64,000 nucleotides of DNA from Pontederia crassipes (taxonomy: Eukaryota > Streptophyta > Magnoliopsida > Commelinales > Pontederiaceae): contig JAUKPH010000017.1 of the NCBI GenBank assembly GCA_030549335.1, positions 372,001-436,000 of the forward strand, given 5' to 3'. Positions within the stretch are counted from its first letter, which is position 1. Each line of letters begins with the position of its first letter. The position numbers and the translations under genes were made by a program. Below, one piece after another: positions 39,061 to 51,690 of the stretch. The notes under the pieces are model-generated. The model was given only the letters and a program-made list of their open reading frames with translations, was not told the origin of the DNA and did not search any database.

Positions 39061-40478
39061 TGGAAGAAAGAAAAAAGAAAAAAAAAGGAAGAGGAAGAAA
39101 GAAAGAAAAAACAAAATTGCCTTCTTAGAATTGAAAAAAAGTAGGAAACAAAGACGCCCAAATTTCAATCGACAAAGGACACTATGGATTCTTCATGGCT
39201 TTTTCTTACAGCTTCAACATCCATCAACTCAGGTTGTTTCGTTTCCTTTTATATTTCTATATTTTTCAATATCATATTTACACTTTTACAAGTTTAATTT
39301 TTAACACTGAAGACAGTGTTGAGTTTAAGCTTGGAGGAGTTTAGTTTGCAATTTCATACATCATGCCTATCTTTTTATATTGCATTGCTAGCTTGCATTC
39401 CCTTCATGTTTTATTTTCATATTTGCTTGCATTTCATATTGAAACAAAATTAGAAAAAAATTCATAATTGAAAATTGCATCTTATTTTCTCATGCCTTAA
39501 TATTTACTTATTTTTCAAGCATTATTCAAGGAGATCCTATTAATTAAAGAAATTTGAAGCTTTATTATTTTATCATCTATCACCTTCATGTTGGGTAATT
39601 GGTTTGAAAAAAGTTACTTAGTGAAACTATGAATGCTTGACGATAAGTCCTTTTCATGCTCAAATTTTTATTATATTATATATGTTACATTGATAATAAT
39701 TATATTTCTTTTGAACATTCAAATATAGTTGAGCTTATTAATAAATAAATACATATAAAATTGGCATCAAAAGAAGGCTAGTGGAGCCCCAAAAAGTATG
39801 AAGAGGTACAAAAAGGTGTTATCTGGAATTGGTGAGTTCGGATAATTAGATCCGTAGAGAATTCTTGCCTGACGACTTAAGGGCAACTGCTCTGAAATCC
39901 GTTGGTCGAAAGCTCGTTACATGGACCACCTTGCACAATATGGAGAAGCACATGAGTACCAAATCAGTGAAAAAAATGATGATGAAAAGTTTCTAAGTGA
40001 AGAAATATAAAAGTAATAAATGGATGAAAGCTCATGTTATACTTATGTATTCAACATTGATATATTTATTTTCAAAAATTATTTTCTTAGTATTCAGAGT
40101 TGAATTTGGAGGAGTTTAAAAATGTCTTTTATTCAGAAATTTCACAAAATCGGATTACTATGGAAAGTGATGAGACACGCAGACGATGAATGTATAAAAT
40201 CTAGCGCTAAGAAGAGTAGTTGAATGATAGGGTGGAAGCGCTTATTAATAATTTTGGTCGGAGCTTTGCTTTGAACATTTCTTGAAGAGAAGCAAGTATC
40301 TAAGCTTGGGGAGTTTGATGCATGCAAAATACAACATATAATTAGTCATGTACTTAATCACATTTCGATTTCATATAGCATGCATAATTTTCTGACTTTA
40401 TTTGCTTTAATTTTATAAAAATAGAAACATACCCAAAGTCCATATTTTATTGCAGAAAATGGAAGAGAATTGAGTCAG

Positions 40479-40880
40479 GAGTTATTTCCTCTGACCACCT
40501 CTAAAACTATCATGATTTTCCACATCTAACCCCAAACTACGAACTTCATTTTTTGGGTACCTAAATTATCGTGATTTTTCCAGTTTGATCTTTCCGTCCA
40601 ATTCCGTGAACTTCTCGGCTAACTTTAATTTTTTTATTTATGAAAAGACCATCGTACTCCTGCCTTACAATCCTTAAATTCATAATCTTCCTTTGTTTCA
40701 TAGTCAAAACCCCGTGCTATTTCCGAAATGGGACCCTAGGGCTCCAGCAATTTCTGATGTTTTTTTGCCGACGTTCATCTCAGGCGTTCATCTCCGCTGT
40801 CCATCTTCGGCCGACCATTTCCAGCGTCCATCCTGTCCTACACCATTGGCTTCCTCCGAGAACTTTGTTTTCTGGAGTTG
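40479..40880 (+). repeat. Left terminal inverted repeat of the Mutator-like element
   Basis: Pairs with about 45230-45630 in reverse complement; shared blocks include ttttccacatctaac, ccgtccaattccgt and gaaatgggaccctagggctc. Short ORFs in it (40640-40918) are not supported as genes. Confidence 0.85.
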
Positions 40881-41214
40881 ACCTAACTTTTGCCTTTTAC
40901 CGCGACTCTAGAAGGTAACATCTTTAGTGTTTTTGCTTCCTCAATGTACGTTTTTGAACTATATGATCTCCCTTTCGACGAGTACATTCTTGTTCTATGA
41001 TCCCCACCACTCCGCTTCACCCGACACATAAATGCTTTAGTGTTCTATGGTCCCCACTACACGTGCATCCCTATTTTTCTGCAATCGAAGCACACATGCT
41101 CATTTTTAGAGTTTCTACAATTTTTAGGGTTTCTATTCTTAGACCTCCCTTTAAATTTTTAGGGTTCTATTTTAATGCAGTTGCAGAGTACACATGGAGT
41201 ATTGCACATTAGAG

Positions 41215-43562
41215 ATGCACTATGGTGGACATTTTATTCACGAGCCGAAAAGTTCTTACATAGGTGAAAAAGTTGCATAGTTTGATGCCGTAGATCTAGA
41301 TTTGATGTCCTATTTTGAGATTCTTGACATGTTAAAAACTTTTTATTTACTGTCAAATGTCTGCATGTATCAAACTAAACCAAACTCTAATAATTGAATT
41401 CAAATTAAAACTGATAATGATGTACTGAACTTGTTTGCAAGTTGTGGTGGTAGTAGAAAAATAATTTCAATATATGTTGAGGCTAATGTTGATGTTCTAC
41501 CACTACAAGGTGACTCTTCCTTAACTTATTTTGAAAAATTTGCAAATAATCAACAACAAAGTGTATCTCAACATGATGAATTGCTCAATGTAACTGATCC
41601 TGATATTGGAGTTAGATAATTTGCAACAAATCCTGATATTGGTGTCTGTCGAAATTCTTCAGACAGAGAAAGTGAAGATGAAAAATATGCTAATCGTGAT
41701 GAAAGTGGAGATGAAAGTCCTGGTAGAACTGAGAACATGGAGCAAGCTTATGTGGTAGATGATGAGGACAATGACAACTATGGAGATGAATTGGAAGAAA
41801 ATGATCAGTCATTCTCTATCTTCAATGAAGCTGATATGGAAAATCCTATATTAAAGTTGAGTATGATATTTATAAATATAAAAACCTTCAGAGAAGCACT
41901 AAGGGCTAATAGTAGAAAAATGGGTTATGAATTTTTTTATAAGAAAAATGAAAAAGGAAGAGTTACAACTATTTGTGTTGGAAATGGATGCCTTTGGAGG
42001 ATTCATGCCTCTTTATTACATGGGACCACAATATTTCAAATAAAAAGTCTTAAAAACATGTACTACATCCAAGAAGGTACAATGTTAGGAGTGTCAATTC
42101 TACTTGAGTTGCTAAACAGTATTTAGATAGGTTGATGAATGACCCTTCATGAAAGGTTAATTCTATGAGAAGAACAATTAGAAATGAAGAACACTTGCTG
42201 ACAAACGAGCAAATGTATAGAGCAAGGCACAAGGCAATAGAAATGATTCAAGGAAAATCATCAGCAATAATTTCAAAGGATTAGAGACTACCGTGCACAA
42301 GTTGTTAAACACAATCCTGAAAGCATGGCAAGGATTGGTGTGTTTAGAACTTCTCCCGAACGTTCTCCACATTTTCAAAGGGTGATTGTTAGCTTTGCTC
42401 CTTAAATCAAAGGATTTGTGGGTGGTTGTCGACCAATTGTTGGTTTAGATGCTTGCCATTTAAAAGGAACATTTGATGGTAATTTGATGAGTGCTGTGTT
42501 AAGAGATGGGAATAATCAAATGTTTCCTATAGCTGTTGCAGTGGTAGAAGTTAAGTGTAGAGAATTCTGGACATGGTTCCTTGAGCATCTTATTGAGTCA
42601 ATTGGAACTTATGAAGAAAAGGGATGGATTTTTATCTCAGATCGACAAAAGGTATAAATTGTATAGCTCACTTATAGATTACAACTTATTCCAAATCTAA
42701 CTTCAAATTTTATGTTAGTGCATAGGGATTTCTACAAACATTTGCCAAGTTAATGCCTGATGCAGAATATTAAATTTGCTTGAGACACCTGTGTTATAAC
42801 TTCAAGACAAAATTCAATGGTAAGGAGTTGGAGATGTGGCTTTGACGAGCTGCAGGGGCATACACTAAAGAGGATTGGAAAGAGGCAATGGACACTTTAA
42901 GCACTCTGGATTCTGAAGCTCACGATTGCCTTATGAAGGAGCCAGTTGAGAATTGGTCTAGATCACATTTTGGTGATAGTTCAAAATGTGATTTGATATC
43001 CAATAATATTTTTGAGTTAGCTAATCAATACGTGAAGGAAGCACGTGAAAAATCTATACTCTCGTTGTTAGAAACTATACGATGACAACTGATGACAAGG
43101 CATAATAAAAAGAAAGAATGAGTCAAGACTCTCAATACTCTAATATGTCCAAAAATTTTGAAGTTGCTTGATAGGAACAAAAAGTTAGGAATACGACATG
43201 AGGTATTAGTTGCCGGTGATGGGAAGTTTGAAGTAATAGGTAGTAGAGGGCATTATATTGTGCATCTAGTTTTGAAAAGCTGCTCTTATAAAAAATGAGA
43301 TGTAACAGGTATTTCATGTGAACATGCATGTGCATGCATTATTACTGATAGGAGAAAGTGTGAAGAATTTGTGCATCAATGTTACTCTGTTGAAAAGTAT
43401 AAGGTGGCATATTCGAATATCTTACATCCTATTCCAAATGAGAAGTAATGGGATCACATTGAACATGAACAATTGCAGCATCCTATTATCTTAAAAAGAC
43501 TAGGTCAACCCAAAAAGTTGAGAAAAAGAAGTCCAGATGAACTTAGAGGACCACATGATTAG
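41215..43562 (+). pseudogene. Mutator-like (MuDRA-type) transposase, decayed
   Basis: From the ATG at 41215 one frame gives a GGHFIHEPKSSYIG-type N-terminus, an acidic linker (about 41650-41830) and a MuDR DNA-binding-type region (PILKLSMIF then FREALR and CLWRIHAS, 41840-42060). After a gap, 42418-42657 holds the MULE catalytic core with GLDACHLKG and ISDRQK, both carrying expected DDE aspartates. A likely intron follows (about 42653-42726), then LRHLCYNFKTKF. A SWIM-type zinc-finger remnant (GISCEHACACI) lies near 43310-43345. At least six in-frame stops (for example near 41278, 41392, 41617, 42772 and 42844) make it non-functional. Transposase would have acted on the element's terminal repeats in the nucleus. 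Confidence 0.85.
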
Positions 43563-44521
43563 TGAAGATGTCACTTAAAAATCTGAGTTGTAGGAATTGC
43601 GGGGAGTAGGGCCACAATATTATAACTTGTGTAAAGACTAAGGAAAGTAGTCAATAAAAAAAGGTGGTATTACATATAGACTTAATTAGTTCTTTGCTTC
43701 ATTTATGTTTTTTTTATATTACTGATGCTTCTGATGTGTTATTGTTAAGATGCAAGCTCTAGTGAAAAAGGCAAGAGAAAGAGGAATGATGTTTCTAATA
43801 CTCAGACCCCAGTAATATGTCTGTTGTAAGAATGTAACTACAGAGATATTTTGTTCACTGACCTATATCACATTGCAGCTGCTGCAGGAGGTGTGAGCCA
43901 AGTGTCTACTGAAATTTTGAGGAATGCCAATGTGTATGTCAATATTATTTTCAACTAGACATCTACAACTGTTAATATTTGAGGAATGCCAATGTGTATG
44001 GCAATGTCTTTAGTGTCTGATGTGAAACCTCTTTTGTAACCATGCAATGTGTATGGCAATGTATATGCATGCGCAGTGAGAGTATCGTTGGAATGTGGTT
44101 CTTTTTTGTAGTTGTACTTGTTATGTAACCATACAAAAGGCATGTGTGTGGTGGATTTATTTAGAATGTGATTCTTCTTTTGTAGTTGTACACTTGTTGT
44201 GTTACGATGTAATTTATGTTACGATGTAATTTATGTTACGATGTAATTTATGAATGTGTTTCTATATTGTGTTTCTATCATTTTTGTGCCACTTTATTAA
44301 TTACAATGTCATCGCATTACACAATAATATATATTGAATGTAATTTGCATTGTCATATATGAAATGTAACTTGTAGGAACAATTGCAGATCCAGGTTTAA
44401 AAAGGGCATATCATTCGATAACATTCAAAATACATTCAATATAGGACCAAAAAAATTGGATTCAAACATATTCCAAGTTAGTACATCAGCTCGACATGAA
44501 ACTTGCGGGACATTGCAATCT
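43563..44521. other. Spacer between the two Mutator-like ORFs
   Basis: AT-rich with short repeated text: gccaatgtgtatg(g/t)caat occurs near 43925 and 43985, and ttacgatgtaatttatg three times at 44202-44250. No coding content seen. Confidence 0.5.
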
Positions 44522-45014
44522 TTACTCCATTACAAAGTACCCCTTTGCAATTACAATAACGAAACTAAGTACGATCAATAATAAAATACAACATCTTTGT
44601 TTCTTCAATTTTCTTTCAAAGCATGTTGCTTCCACTAAAGTAGTCATCAACAAATCATTCGATATTTTCATACCCCTTTGATTTTCTTCAACTTCATTCT
44701 CTAGTTCAACAGTTCGTCTTTTGACTCTTTTGTTTTCTTCCTTGAGCTTCGTTATTCTATCCAGAACCCTGCTACTCCAAGCCATGCCCCCTCGGATAGG
44801 TCGTCGGATCAACCCACTTAAAAAATCTGCATTCAGAACCTTGCCCTTTGTAATTGTGACAATCGATGAATCGTCGATCAGGATTATCCTTAGTGAAAGA
44901 ATACTTTGCTCGGGAGTTCATACCACAGTAACACTTTATTTCATCTTCATGGAGATAACCTTCTACATGACTGCTGCCACTTATGCTTTTTGTACTTGAT
45001 CCAAACAAAATCAT
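44522..45014 (-). pseudogene. GRF zinc-finger / coiled-coil / membrane-tail protein, frameshifted
   Basis: On the minus strand an ORF from 45014 gives a GRF-type zinc finger (CYCGMNSRAKY, then NPDRRFIDCHNYK and CRFFKWVDP), with the expected Cys/His ligands. It runs into a stop at 44772, while an overlapping frame (to 44522) continues with a coiled coil (LDRITKLKEENKRVKRR onward, several heptads) and a C-terminal hydrophobic segment (CCILLLIVLSFVIVIAKGYF) suited to a membrane tail. The two parts are the usual layout of a plant GRF zinc-finger family, so one frameshift near 44790-44810 splits a single gene. It lies convergent to the transposase inside the same element. Role unknown; it may be a second element gene or captured host sequence. 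Confidence 0.75.
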
Positions 45015-45229
45015 GGCTTTAATTTAATATTGTGCAAATGAGAAACGAAAAATTGTAAACTACAAGTAATACATTCATAATGCAAGAAACCCTAAATTGG
45101 CACAAAAATGAGTAATACTTTCAACATACAAATGCACATCGGCGGAGAAGAACGCGGAAGCTGCGGCTTGAACTCCACAAATTTCACCAAAATGCCAAAG
45201 TATCTTCAGAGGTCGAAAGAAGACCGGAG

Positions 45230-45630
45230 TACAAGAAAAATGCCGGAGTAGAAAATCAACTTCTAGGAGGAAGCCAATGATGTAAGACATGATGGACGCC
45301 GGAGATGGGCGTGGAGATGGATGCCTGAGATGAACGCCAACGAATAACACCAGAGATCGTCGGAGCCCTAGGGTCCCATTTCGAAAATAACATAGGGTTT
45401 TGACTACGAAAGAAGCAAAGGAAGATTATGAATTTAAGGAGTGTAAGGAAGGGGTACGATGGTCTTTTTATAAATTAAAAAAATCAAAGTTAACCGAGAA
45501 TTTTACGGAATTGGACGGAAGGATCAAATCAGAAAAATCATGATAGTTTAGGTACCAAAAAAAATAAAGTCCATAGTTTGGAGTTAGATGTGGAAAATTG
45601 TGATAGTTTAGGAGTGATTAGAAATAACCC
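45230..45630 (-). repeat. Right terminal inverted repeat of the Mutator-like element
   Basis: Reverse-complement partner of 40479-40880, with scattered substitutions (roughly 80-85 percent by eye). Confidence 0.85.
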
Positions 45631-47215
45631 TTGAGTCAGGAATCCACAAAAACAAATGACACTCAAATCGGAGTTCAAATGGAGTCAAAAAGTGAAAATT
45701 AGTGGAGGCTGCAAATGCTGAAAATTGAATATAACGGGCCGTGAGAGTTCTGTAACAACCTATTAAATTCTTAGTTTCGCCCAAAAGATAAAAATTAAAT
45801 ATAACGAGCTGCGAGAGGTTTGTAACATCCCGTTAAATGCCCAATTTCGCCCAAAAAGTTTGTCCGAGTTACGAGCCGTGAAATCCAAGTTACGAAGCGT
45901 TAAAATTATACTTTTACTTCGATCTGGACACTGTAAGGGCATGAAATCACTGTTACGGGTCGTGAGAAGTCCTGTTCAAATTGTTACAGAGCATTTACAG
46001 GTCATTACGAAGGTTACTTTCGAGATTTTTTCGACTTTTCTTAGATATTTCAAGTCCAGATCAAACCCAAACTTTATCCTAAATTTTAGAAATGATTATG
46101 AAACATATTTACTCAGATTTAAAGGAGTTTTGGATGATTTTAAAGACCTATCAAAGTCTATTCCAAATTTACTTATTTTAACATGAAAAAACTTGGAATT
46201 AAATTGAAACTCTATCAAAACTCTAGAGACCCATGGAGGCTATAAATAGAGACATTAGGAAACAGAAAAACGTGTGCTTCGTGTGCTTGGTGGTGTTTGA
46301 GACCTAAGAGTTGTACCATATTGCAAAGGACGAATTTTAAGGCTTGAAGATCAAGTGAAGGAGAATATTGCACAGCAACTCGTCATTTGTCTTGTGCAAT
46401 GGTCCAGAGGTTTCAACTTCTATATTTTATTTGGACACTCTTTTACATAATTATTATAGTTTATTATTTCTGTAATAGAGATTTTATATTTTTTTAAGAA
46501 GGAAAACTATTTGGACTTTGTTATTAGTTGAGTAAATTAAACTTTTCGATTTCTTTTGATTATGCATGATGAGTTCATTGCCTTTTGATAAGTAATTTTA
46601 TTTCTGAGATTGTATTACAAACTTGTACGAGGAGTGATTAATTTCAGAAATGATTATTGCTTTGATAATTGATAATTTACTCCTAAGTTGAAGCATACAT
46701 AACGCGTGTTTGGCAACTCAACGTCTGTGCCGAATTTCGTGTGATCTATTATTCTGTTCAGATTTATGGGTGAATAATAGTGAAGGAGATACATACTCAT
46801 GCATCTTAATTCTTTGTAAAATTGATAATTGACTTGTCGTTTGTGATTAGTAGTTTTATTAGAACGTCTTGAGAGGTCAATAATTTAGGTACTCTTAATC
46901 CGTCATGAGAATCAAAGTTATTATTTACTGTTATAGCTCAACCATTACAGAGGATCATACACGTTTATCTTTATATTAATCATCCATAATTCCCAAGGCT
47001 TAACACTCGTTTATTTTATTTTATGTTATTTAATTTTATGCACATTTATTTTTTGCTTTTATATCACAACACTTCTTTCTTCTCTTAGTGAATTATTGAG
47101 ATAGATTAAATTTAACTAGTTTATCGTGAGATCGACAACTCTACTCTCTACTTTATTACTTGATATGACTAATGCACTTGCTAGCAAATTTATTTGTTAC
47201 AAATTTTACGCATCA

Positions 47216-47949
47216 AACTACATGTGGCTAGATCCACCATCCACCCCCTATCGGGCCACCACTATCACCCATTCCATGTGCCCTACAAGGGGTAGATCTA
47301 CATCTAGTTGGGCGGGATTTGTTGTTTTTTTATTGGATCCACCCCTTGTTGGGATCGGCCGTTTGTGGTCGGATTCGTCCCATAGGGAGTGGATCCGCAC
47401 CTTGCCAAGGTCGACACCACCCTTGTTGGCTGCTCCTAATCTATACTCCGACAAGGGCAGCACTTTTTTAACATATTATTAAATTTATTTAATTGTTAGA
47501 ATAAATTGATAAATTAGATATATTTATTTAGGAAATATTAACATGATGTTTGATTGATTATGTTAATTAATTTAACATTTTTAGTTGATTTTTAAATTTT
47601 ATTGTTATGCTTATTTGGATAATTCATGTTTCATTTATTTAATTAGAGCTAAATTTTATTGTTATTTTTTTGTCTAGACAACTCATGTTTCATTTAGTTA
47701 ATTATTATAATTAAATTATATTGTTATGCTTGTTTATAAGATTTTTGTTTCATTTAATTCATTATTAGAATTGAATTTTTTTGTTACTTTAATTTATAGG
47801 TTTGTGCCGCCAAAATCGACTGTGACCACTCGAACTAAAGTTACTTGGCAAATATATGATCAATTATGACTTACATAAAGAGAGATTCTTTGTGAATTAT
47901 ATGTGGTTTAGAGAATTTCATATTTAAATATGATGTCATATTTTTATTT
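47216..47949. other. Intergenic DNA with a loose tandem repeat at 47590-47790
   Basis: A GC-richer patch (47216-47465) carries a 118-codon ORF with no known domain. At 47590-47790 about three diverged copies of 'attttattgttatgctt ... catgtttcatttatttaatta' follow each other at roughly 60-85 base spacing. No gene supported. Confidence 0.5.
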
Positions 47950-49012
47950 ACTTTAATTTTGGTTTAAAACTATTGTGTAATTAATGCCAAATGTTTTTCT
48001 TTGAAGGTTAATGTTTGATGGGATGTCGAGCACATAGAACAAATATGAAAATCATTTAACGTGAGGTGTTCAAAAAGGTTGTCTTTGATGTTATCAAATG
48101 CACGGGTTGTAGGACAATGATCCAATTTGATAAGTGAAGCCACATGGACCAAGTTATTATCAAAGTGGTTCACTAAGAAGTATAAATCAAAGGGTAAAAA
48201 AGCAAAGGCAAATCGAGAATCCGACAGGGAGTTTGCCTATGTGTTCACTATTGCAAAAAGAATGTTATGCTTTATTTTGCTCGGCTTAATTGTTGTGATA
48301 TAATTTTATTTAATCTATGTTACTAATGTTGTTTTCTTATATTTTTACATGTAAGGATTTGGATAAAGAACCAACTTATGATGAAATTTTCCTAAGAATC
48401 CATTAGAAGAAAAATAAAGAATGAATTTGTCGCTTGCTTAAAAAAAGTACATAAGACGAAGAATTAAAGAATGAATTTTCTTTATGTAGTTGTTTTTATT
48501 TTATTGTTATTAATAATTTTTATGTTTAAAATTTTACGAAGGAATTAAAGCTAAAGAAGTCGAGCATATTACACAGGCTATCCAACAAGGAGTGACAATG
48601 ATGGATACTCGAAAACTTTGGACAAATCATGTCAACCTGAAGAACGGTCTTGTGTACAGTCTCGAATCTTTTGTTAGTTATGCTAATATTGATTTTGAGC
48701 ATAGATCTGTGTCCAATTGTCCAAGTTCAGATGTGTAATGAATTTTGAAGGAAAGAGATATAACATGTTATATAACATGTGGAAAAATCGCTTTACGAAC
48801 TTGGAACAAAACTCGCGGTAATAGATGCAATAAGAAACACGACGACAAATTCAACAAGGGTAACAAATACAATAATAACTTCAGTAATAACGATATTGAA
48901 AGCCCAACAAAAATAAATGAAAAAAGATGATGAGAGAGATAATGCGTGGCCAACAAGATGAGGAGGAGGTGGACGATGAGGATGATGAGATTTTAAAGGA
49001 ATTTAAATTGTA
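47950..49012 (+). pseudogene. Decayed plant transposase-like region (possibly Ptta/En-Spm type)
   Basis: Broken plus-strand frames give text such as LSKWFTKKYKSKGKKAKANRE (48150-48215), DKEPTYDEIFLRIH (48360-48405), and a C-terminus with an acidic run (REIMRGQQDEEEVDDEDDE, 48930-49000). The EPTYDEIFLRIH piece and acidic tail are reminiscent of the plant Transposase_24 (Ptta/En-Spm) family. Many stops and frameshifts are present. No terminal repeats were found. Family call is tentative. Confidence 0.3.
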
Positions 49013-49401
49013 ATTTATTATGTTTTCATTTAATTGAAATAATTGATAGGATACTTTGAATTTATTTGAAATAACTTTGTAGTAATTTATTTGAATTTAT
49101 TATAATTTTATATGATTTTTTGTGAACATTTTTAGTTAAAATGTTTGAAATTTTAACTGACAATCTTCCTTTCGAAAGTCCCATACGAATATATTCATAA
49201 AAAATTTCAAAGGCCTGGGAACAATATTGGTGGGAACTTTTGAAAGGTGTTTCGTCATTTGAAATGATCCGTCAGAGCTAATGCTATTGACTGAAAAATA
49301 CTATAGGATGAACATTTTCGAATGGTGCATGTTTGTCGGTAAGCACACTCGATGGATTTGGCTTGATTTGCGATGGAAACATCCATCCATCCATCACAAG
49401 T
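49013..49401. other. AT-rich spacer, no gene seen
   Basis: Sits between the transposase-like relic and the small Mutator-like element. Nothing recognised. Confidence 0.5.
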
Positions 49402-49410
49402 TTGAATTTA

Positions 49411-50404
49411 GCATATAATGGCTGCCCCCCACTTAAGTGGTGGGGGAGTTGGTAGTCCACCCTAGGACGCCATCTGTCGGATGTGCATCGGATGTGCATC
49501 GGATGGATGGCGCTCATATCCGATGGATGGTGTCCAAGTAGCCGATTCAGATGTATAGTAGCGTTGGTTCAACTGATTCAGAAGATGGTCGGAAGCCGAT
49601 CTAGTGTTTAACAAAAAAAAAATCAGTTTAGTGTTTAATGATTCAACACCGGTGTGCCCTGATTGCCCCATTCGACCCCCTCTCATAGTTGAGGTCCCTG
49701 CTTGCCTAATTCGATGCCCTCGTCGGTCATGGGAGTCGCCGCCAACGCATAGGAGCTCGCCGAGTTCCTCCCATGCTTGCCTGATTCGATGCCATCGTTG
49801 ACCACGGGAGTCATCGCTAACGCATAGGGATTCACCGCCGAGGTCCTCCCGACGCCCTCCTCGGCCGTAGCGTTGCCACCGACACATAGGGACTCATGGC
49901 AGAGGTCCTCCCCGCACACGCGAATGGCCAAAGACTGCACAACGCTATCAATGCCACTGCCCTAAATGAAATAGATCTTAACCAGTGTTCGACTTGCGGA
50001 GGCCAGCGGCAAGTGTGCGCGGGGAGGTCGATCGGTGTCGCGAGAGGCCCGCGGATAGACGTGGGGAGCGCGATGGTGCACAGGGTGGGTCAGCGTTGGA
50101 GAGGGAGGAGCTCGACGGTGCGCGGGGTGAGTCAGCGCCGTGAGATCAAGTCGACATCGCGAGATCGGAGGTCGGCATTACAAGATTGAGTCGACATCGC
50201 AAGATCACGTTGTGCATGATGAGAGAGAAAAGGAGGGTTCGCGAAAGAGGAGCAAGATGAACCGGCTTCCCACCATCTCGACCAGCTAAACCGACACCTT
50301 TATACATTGGAACTTGCCGCTTGGGCGCCATCCGATGCACATGTGATGGATGGTATCCTAGGATGAACTGCCCCACTTAAGTACGAGGGACAACCATTAT
50401 ATTC
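49411..50404. mobile_element. 994-bp non-autonomous Mutator-like element with GC-rich cargo
   Basis: The left end GCATATAATGGCTG and the reverse-complemented right end GAATATAATGGTTG are inverted, with related sequence continuing for about 80 bases (acttaagtgg, cctagga, tgtgcatcggatgg). A perfect 9-bp duplication TTGAATTTA flanks it at 49402-49410 and 50405-50413. The interior is GC-rich and includes about 75-bp direct repeats (tgcttgcct(a/g)attcgatgcc at 49698 and 49772). ORFs on both strands are not recognisable. The GC-rich cargo is the kind of content seen in Pack-MULEs, but no parent gene was recognised. Confidence 0.85.
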
Positions 50405-51690
50405 TTGAATTTAATTTTTTATGTTTCCAAAGGCTGCTATCTTATTTCGACAACAAGTATTATACAAAAACACATTTTTTTTCATTTCATTTTAAAGAGA
50501 AAAAAAGATGCGCGTGGTACTTTCTGCAAGAATGTGTCAAACAACACTTTTATTATTTATTTGAACTTTTGCTTGTTTTTGTTAATGATATAGTATTGTA
50601 CGTAACTCCGTATGTACTAGTATGCTTGGTCGAATAATTGTTATATAATGGATCGATAATATTATTATTCTGTAATTATTTAAAGGCATGAGAAAAATTT
50701 CCCTTATTTTAAAGTTGGCTAGTTTGTTGGATAAATAAAAGAATATTTACAATAGCATATAAGTTAACTAAAATTTCAATGAATAAGTAACATTGAGGTG
50801 GACTAATTATTTCACTTAGATTAATGCTGTTATCTCCAATGTTAGAATGTTACGTGCTTCATATAAGAATAATGACATAACCTTATTTAATGAAGCTTTC
50901 CTAAGTGTTAATTTGGCAAACATGAAGTTAAGCTAGACTTCATATCATAATCAATTTTTGGAACACAATTCAATGGTCATGTAGGAAACATGTACTGACC
51001 ACCAATCATGCTTCTTTTTTTTCAGTTGATTTAGTAGGATATAATTATGCACACCCATCCAATTTAATTTAATTATTTGATAATAGCAATTACGAAAAGT
51101 TCTATTGACTCATGTCAGATCTTTAATATGCTATTTTACATAGCTTTACATGGCCCGCTGCCTCAAATGCAATGTTACCGAACACATTTTACCCTCAATT
51201 AAGTTGTTGACACATGATTATATTCTTTCTGTTAAGAAAAAAAAAGATAAATCTTAAAAACAAGAGTTATATAATTCCTATAATGATTTGAACTTGAAAT
51301 TATTGAGTTCACTGGTTAAGAGGTGTATCTTTGCATCACGCTGTCATTCTCATGATTTTGTAGCTTAATTAGTTTATTAATCGGTAGATTACTTATCCAT
51401 TTTCAGTAATTATTCATTTTTCATGGTATCGGATAAAAAACAACGTTTTTTTCTTGTTGAATAATCCAAAGCAAAATAATATTTACTTTCCATAACATTA
51501 ATACTCATATATATATTTATGAAAAAATATTTGTGCTACATCTTTTAAAAGGTAGTACCATTATATGTATATTAATTATCGTTCCATTCATGAAAGATAA
51601 TAGATAAAAAAATTAATTATCAATTCATGAGAATGACAGAGTGATGACATTATCCCTTAAAAAAATAGGATACATATTAAATAATAATAA

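Larger units (their letters stand above)
35608..40315 (+). mobile_element. Internal region of the non-autonomous retrotransposon
   Basis: No long ORF. It contains a nested CACTA-like element (to 36502). From 36530 a decayed reading frame includes EEMDARIHTLEKKV-like text that could be a structural-protein relic. From 37560 to 39060 there is a long run of dispersed TCACGGGTCGTAA-like motifs. The segment 39315-39350 (gacagtgttgagtttaagct) resembles the untranslated leader/trailer text of Athila/Tat-type elements. Confidence 0.6.
40479..45630 (+). mobile_element. Formerly autonomous Mutator-like element inserted in the 3' LTR
   Basis: The element starts GAGTTATTTC and its right end, reverse-complemented, starts GGGTTATTTC. 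Inverted repeats of about 400 bases (40479 to about 40880, and about 45230 to 45630) match along their length. A perfect 9-bp duplication TTGAGTCAG flanks it (40470-40478 and 45631-45639). It encodes a decayed MULE transposase on the plus strand and a GRF zinc-finger ORF on the minus strand, pointing toward each other. Such long terminal inverted repeats with a 9-bp duplication are diagnostic of the Mutator superfamily. Confidence 0.92.
33890..47215 (+). mobile_element. Non-autonomous LTR retrotransposon, interrupted by nested elements
   Basis: Two direct LTR copies bracket an internal region of 4.7 kb: 33890-35607 and 40316-47215, the second being 1.74 kb once the nested 5.15-kb element and its target duplication are removed. 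The LTR begins TGATGC (decayed to AGATGC in the 5' copy) and ends GCATCA, a perfect inverted 6-mer. No 5-bp target duplication is visible (gacag against aacta). The internal region lacks reverse transcriptase, integrase and protease, so it depended on other elements. LTR copies differ by roughly a tenth of sites plus indels where compared by eye, so the insertion is old. Confidence 0.85.
40316..47215 (+). repeat. 3' LTR, split by a Mutator-like element
   Basis: Left part 40316-40478 and right part 45631-47215 together match the 5' LTR. The LTR starts TGATGCATGC directly after a purine-rich ttggggagt and ends TACGCATCA. Confidence 0.85.

Noticed and set aside
40640..40918. 92-codon plus-strand ORF
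   Set aside because: It lies within the terminal inverted repeat of the Mutator-like element and is not conserved in the other arm.
47126..47482. 118-codon plus-strand ORF
   Set aside because: It begins inside the 3' LTR and runs into flanking DNA, with no recognisable domain.
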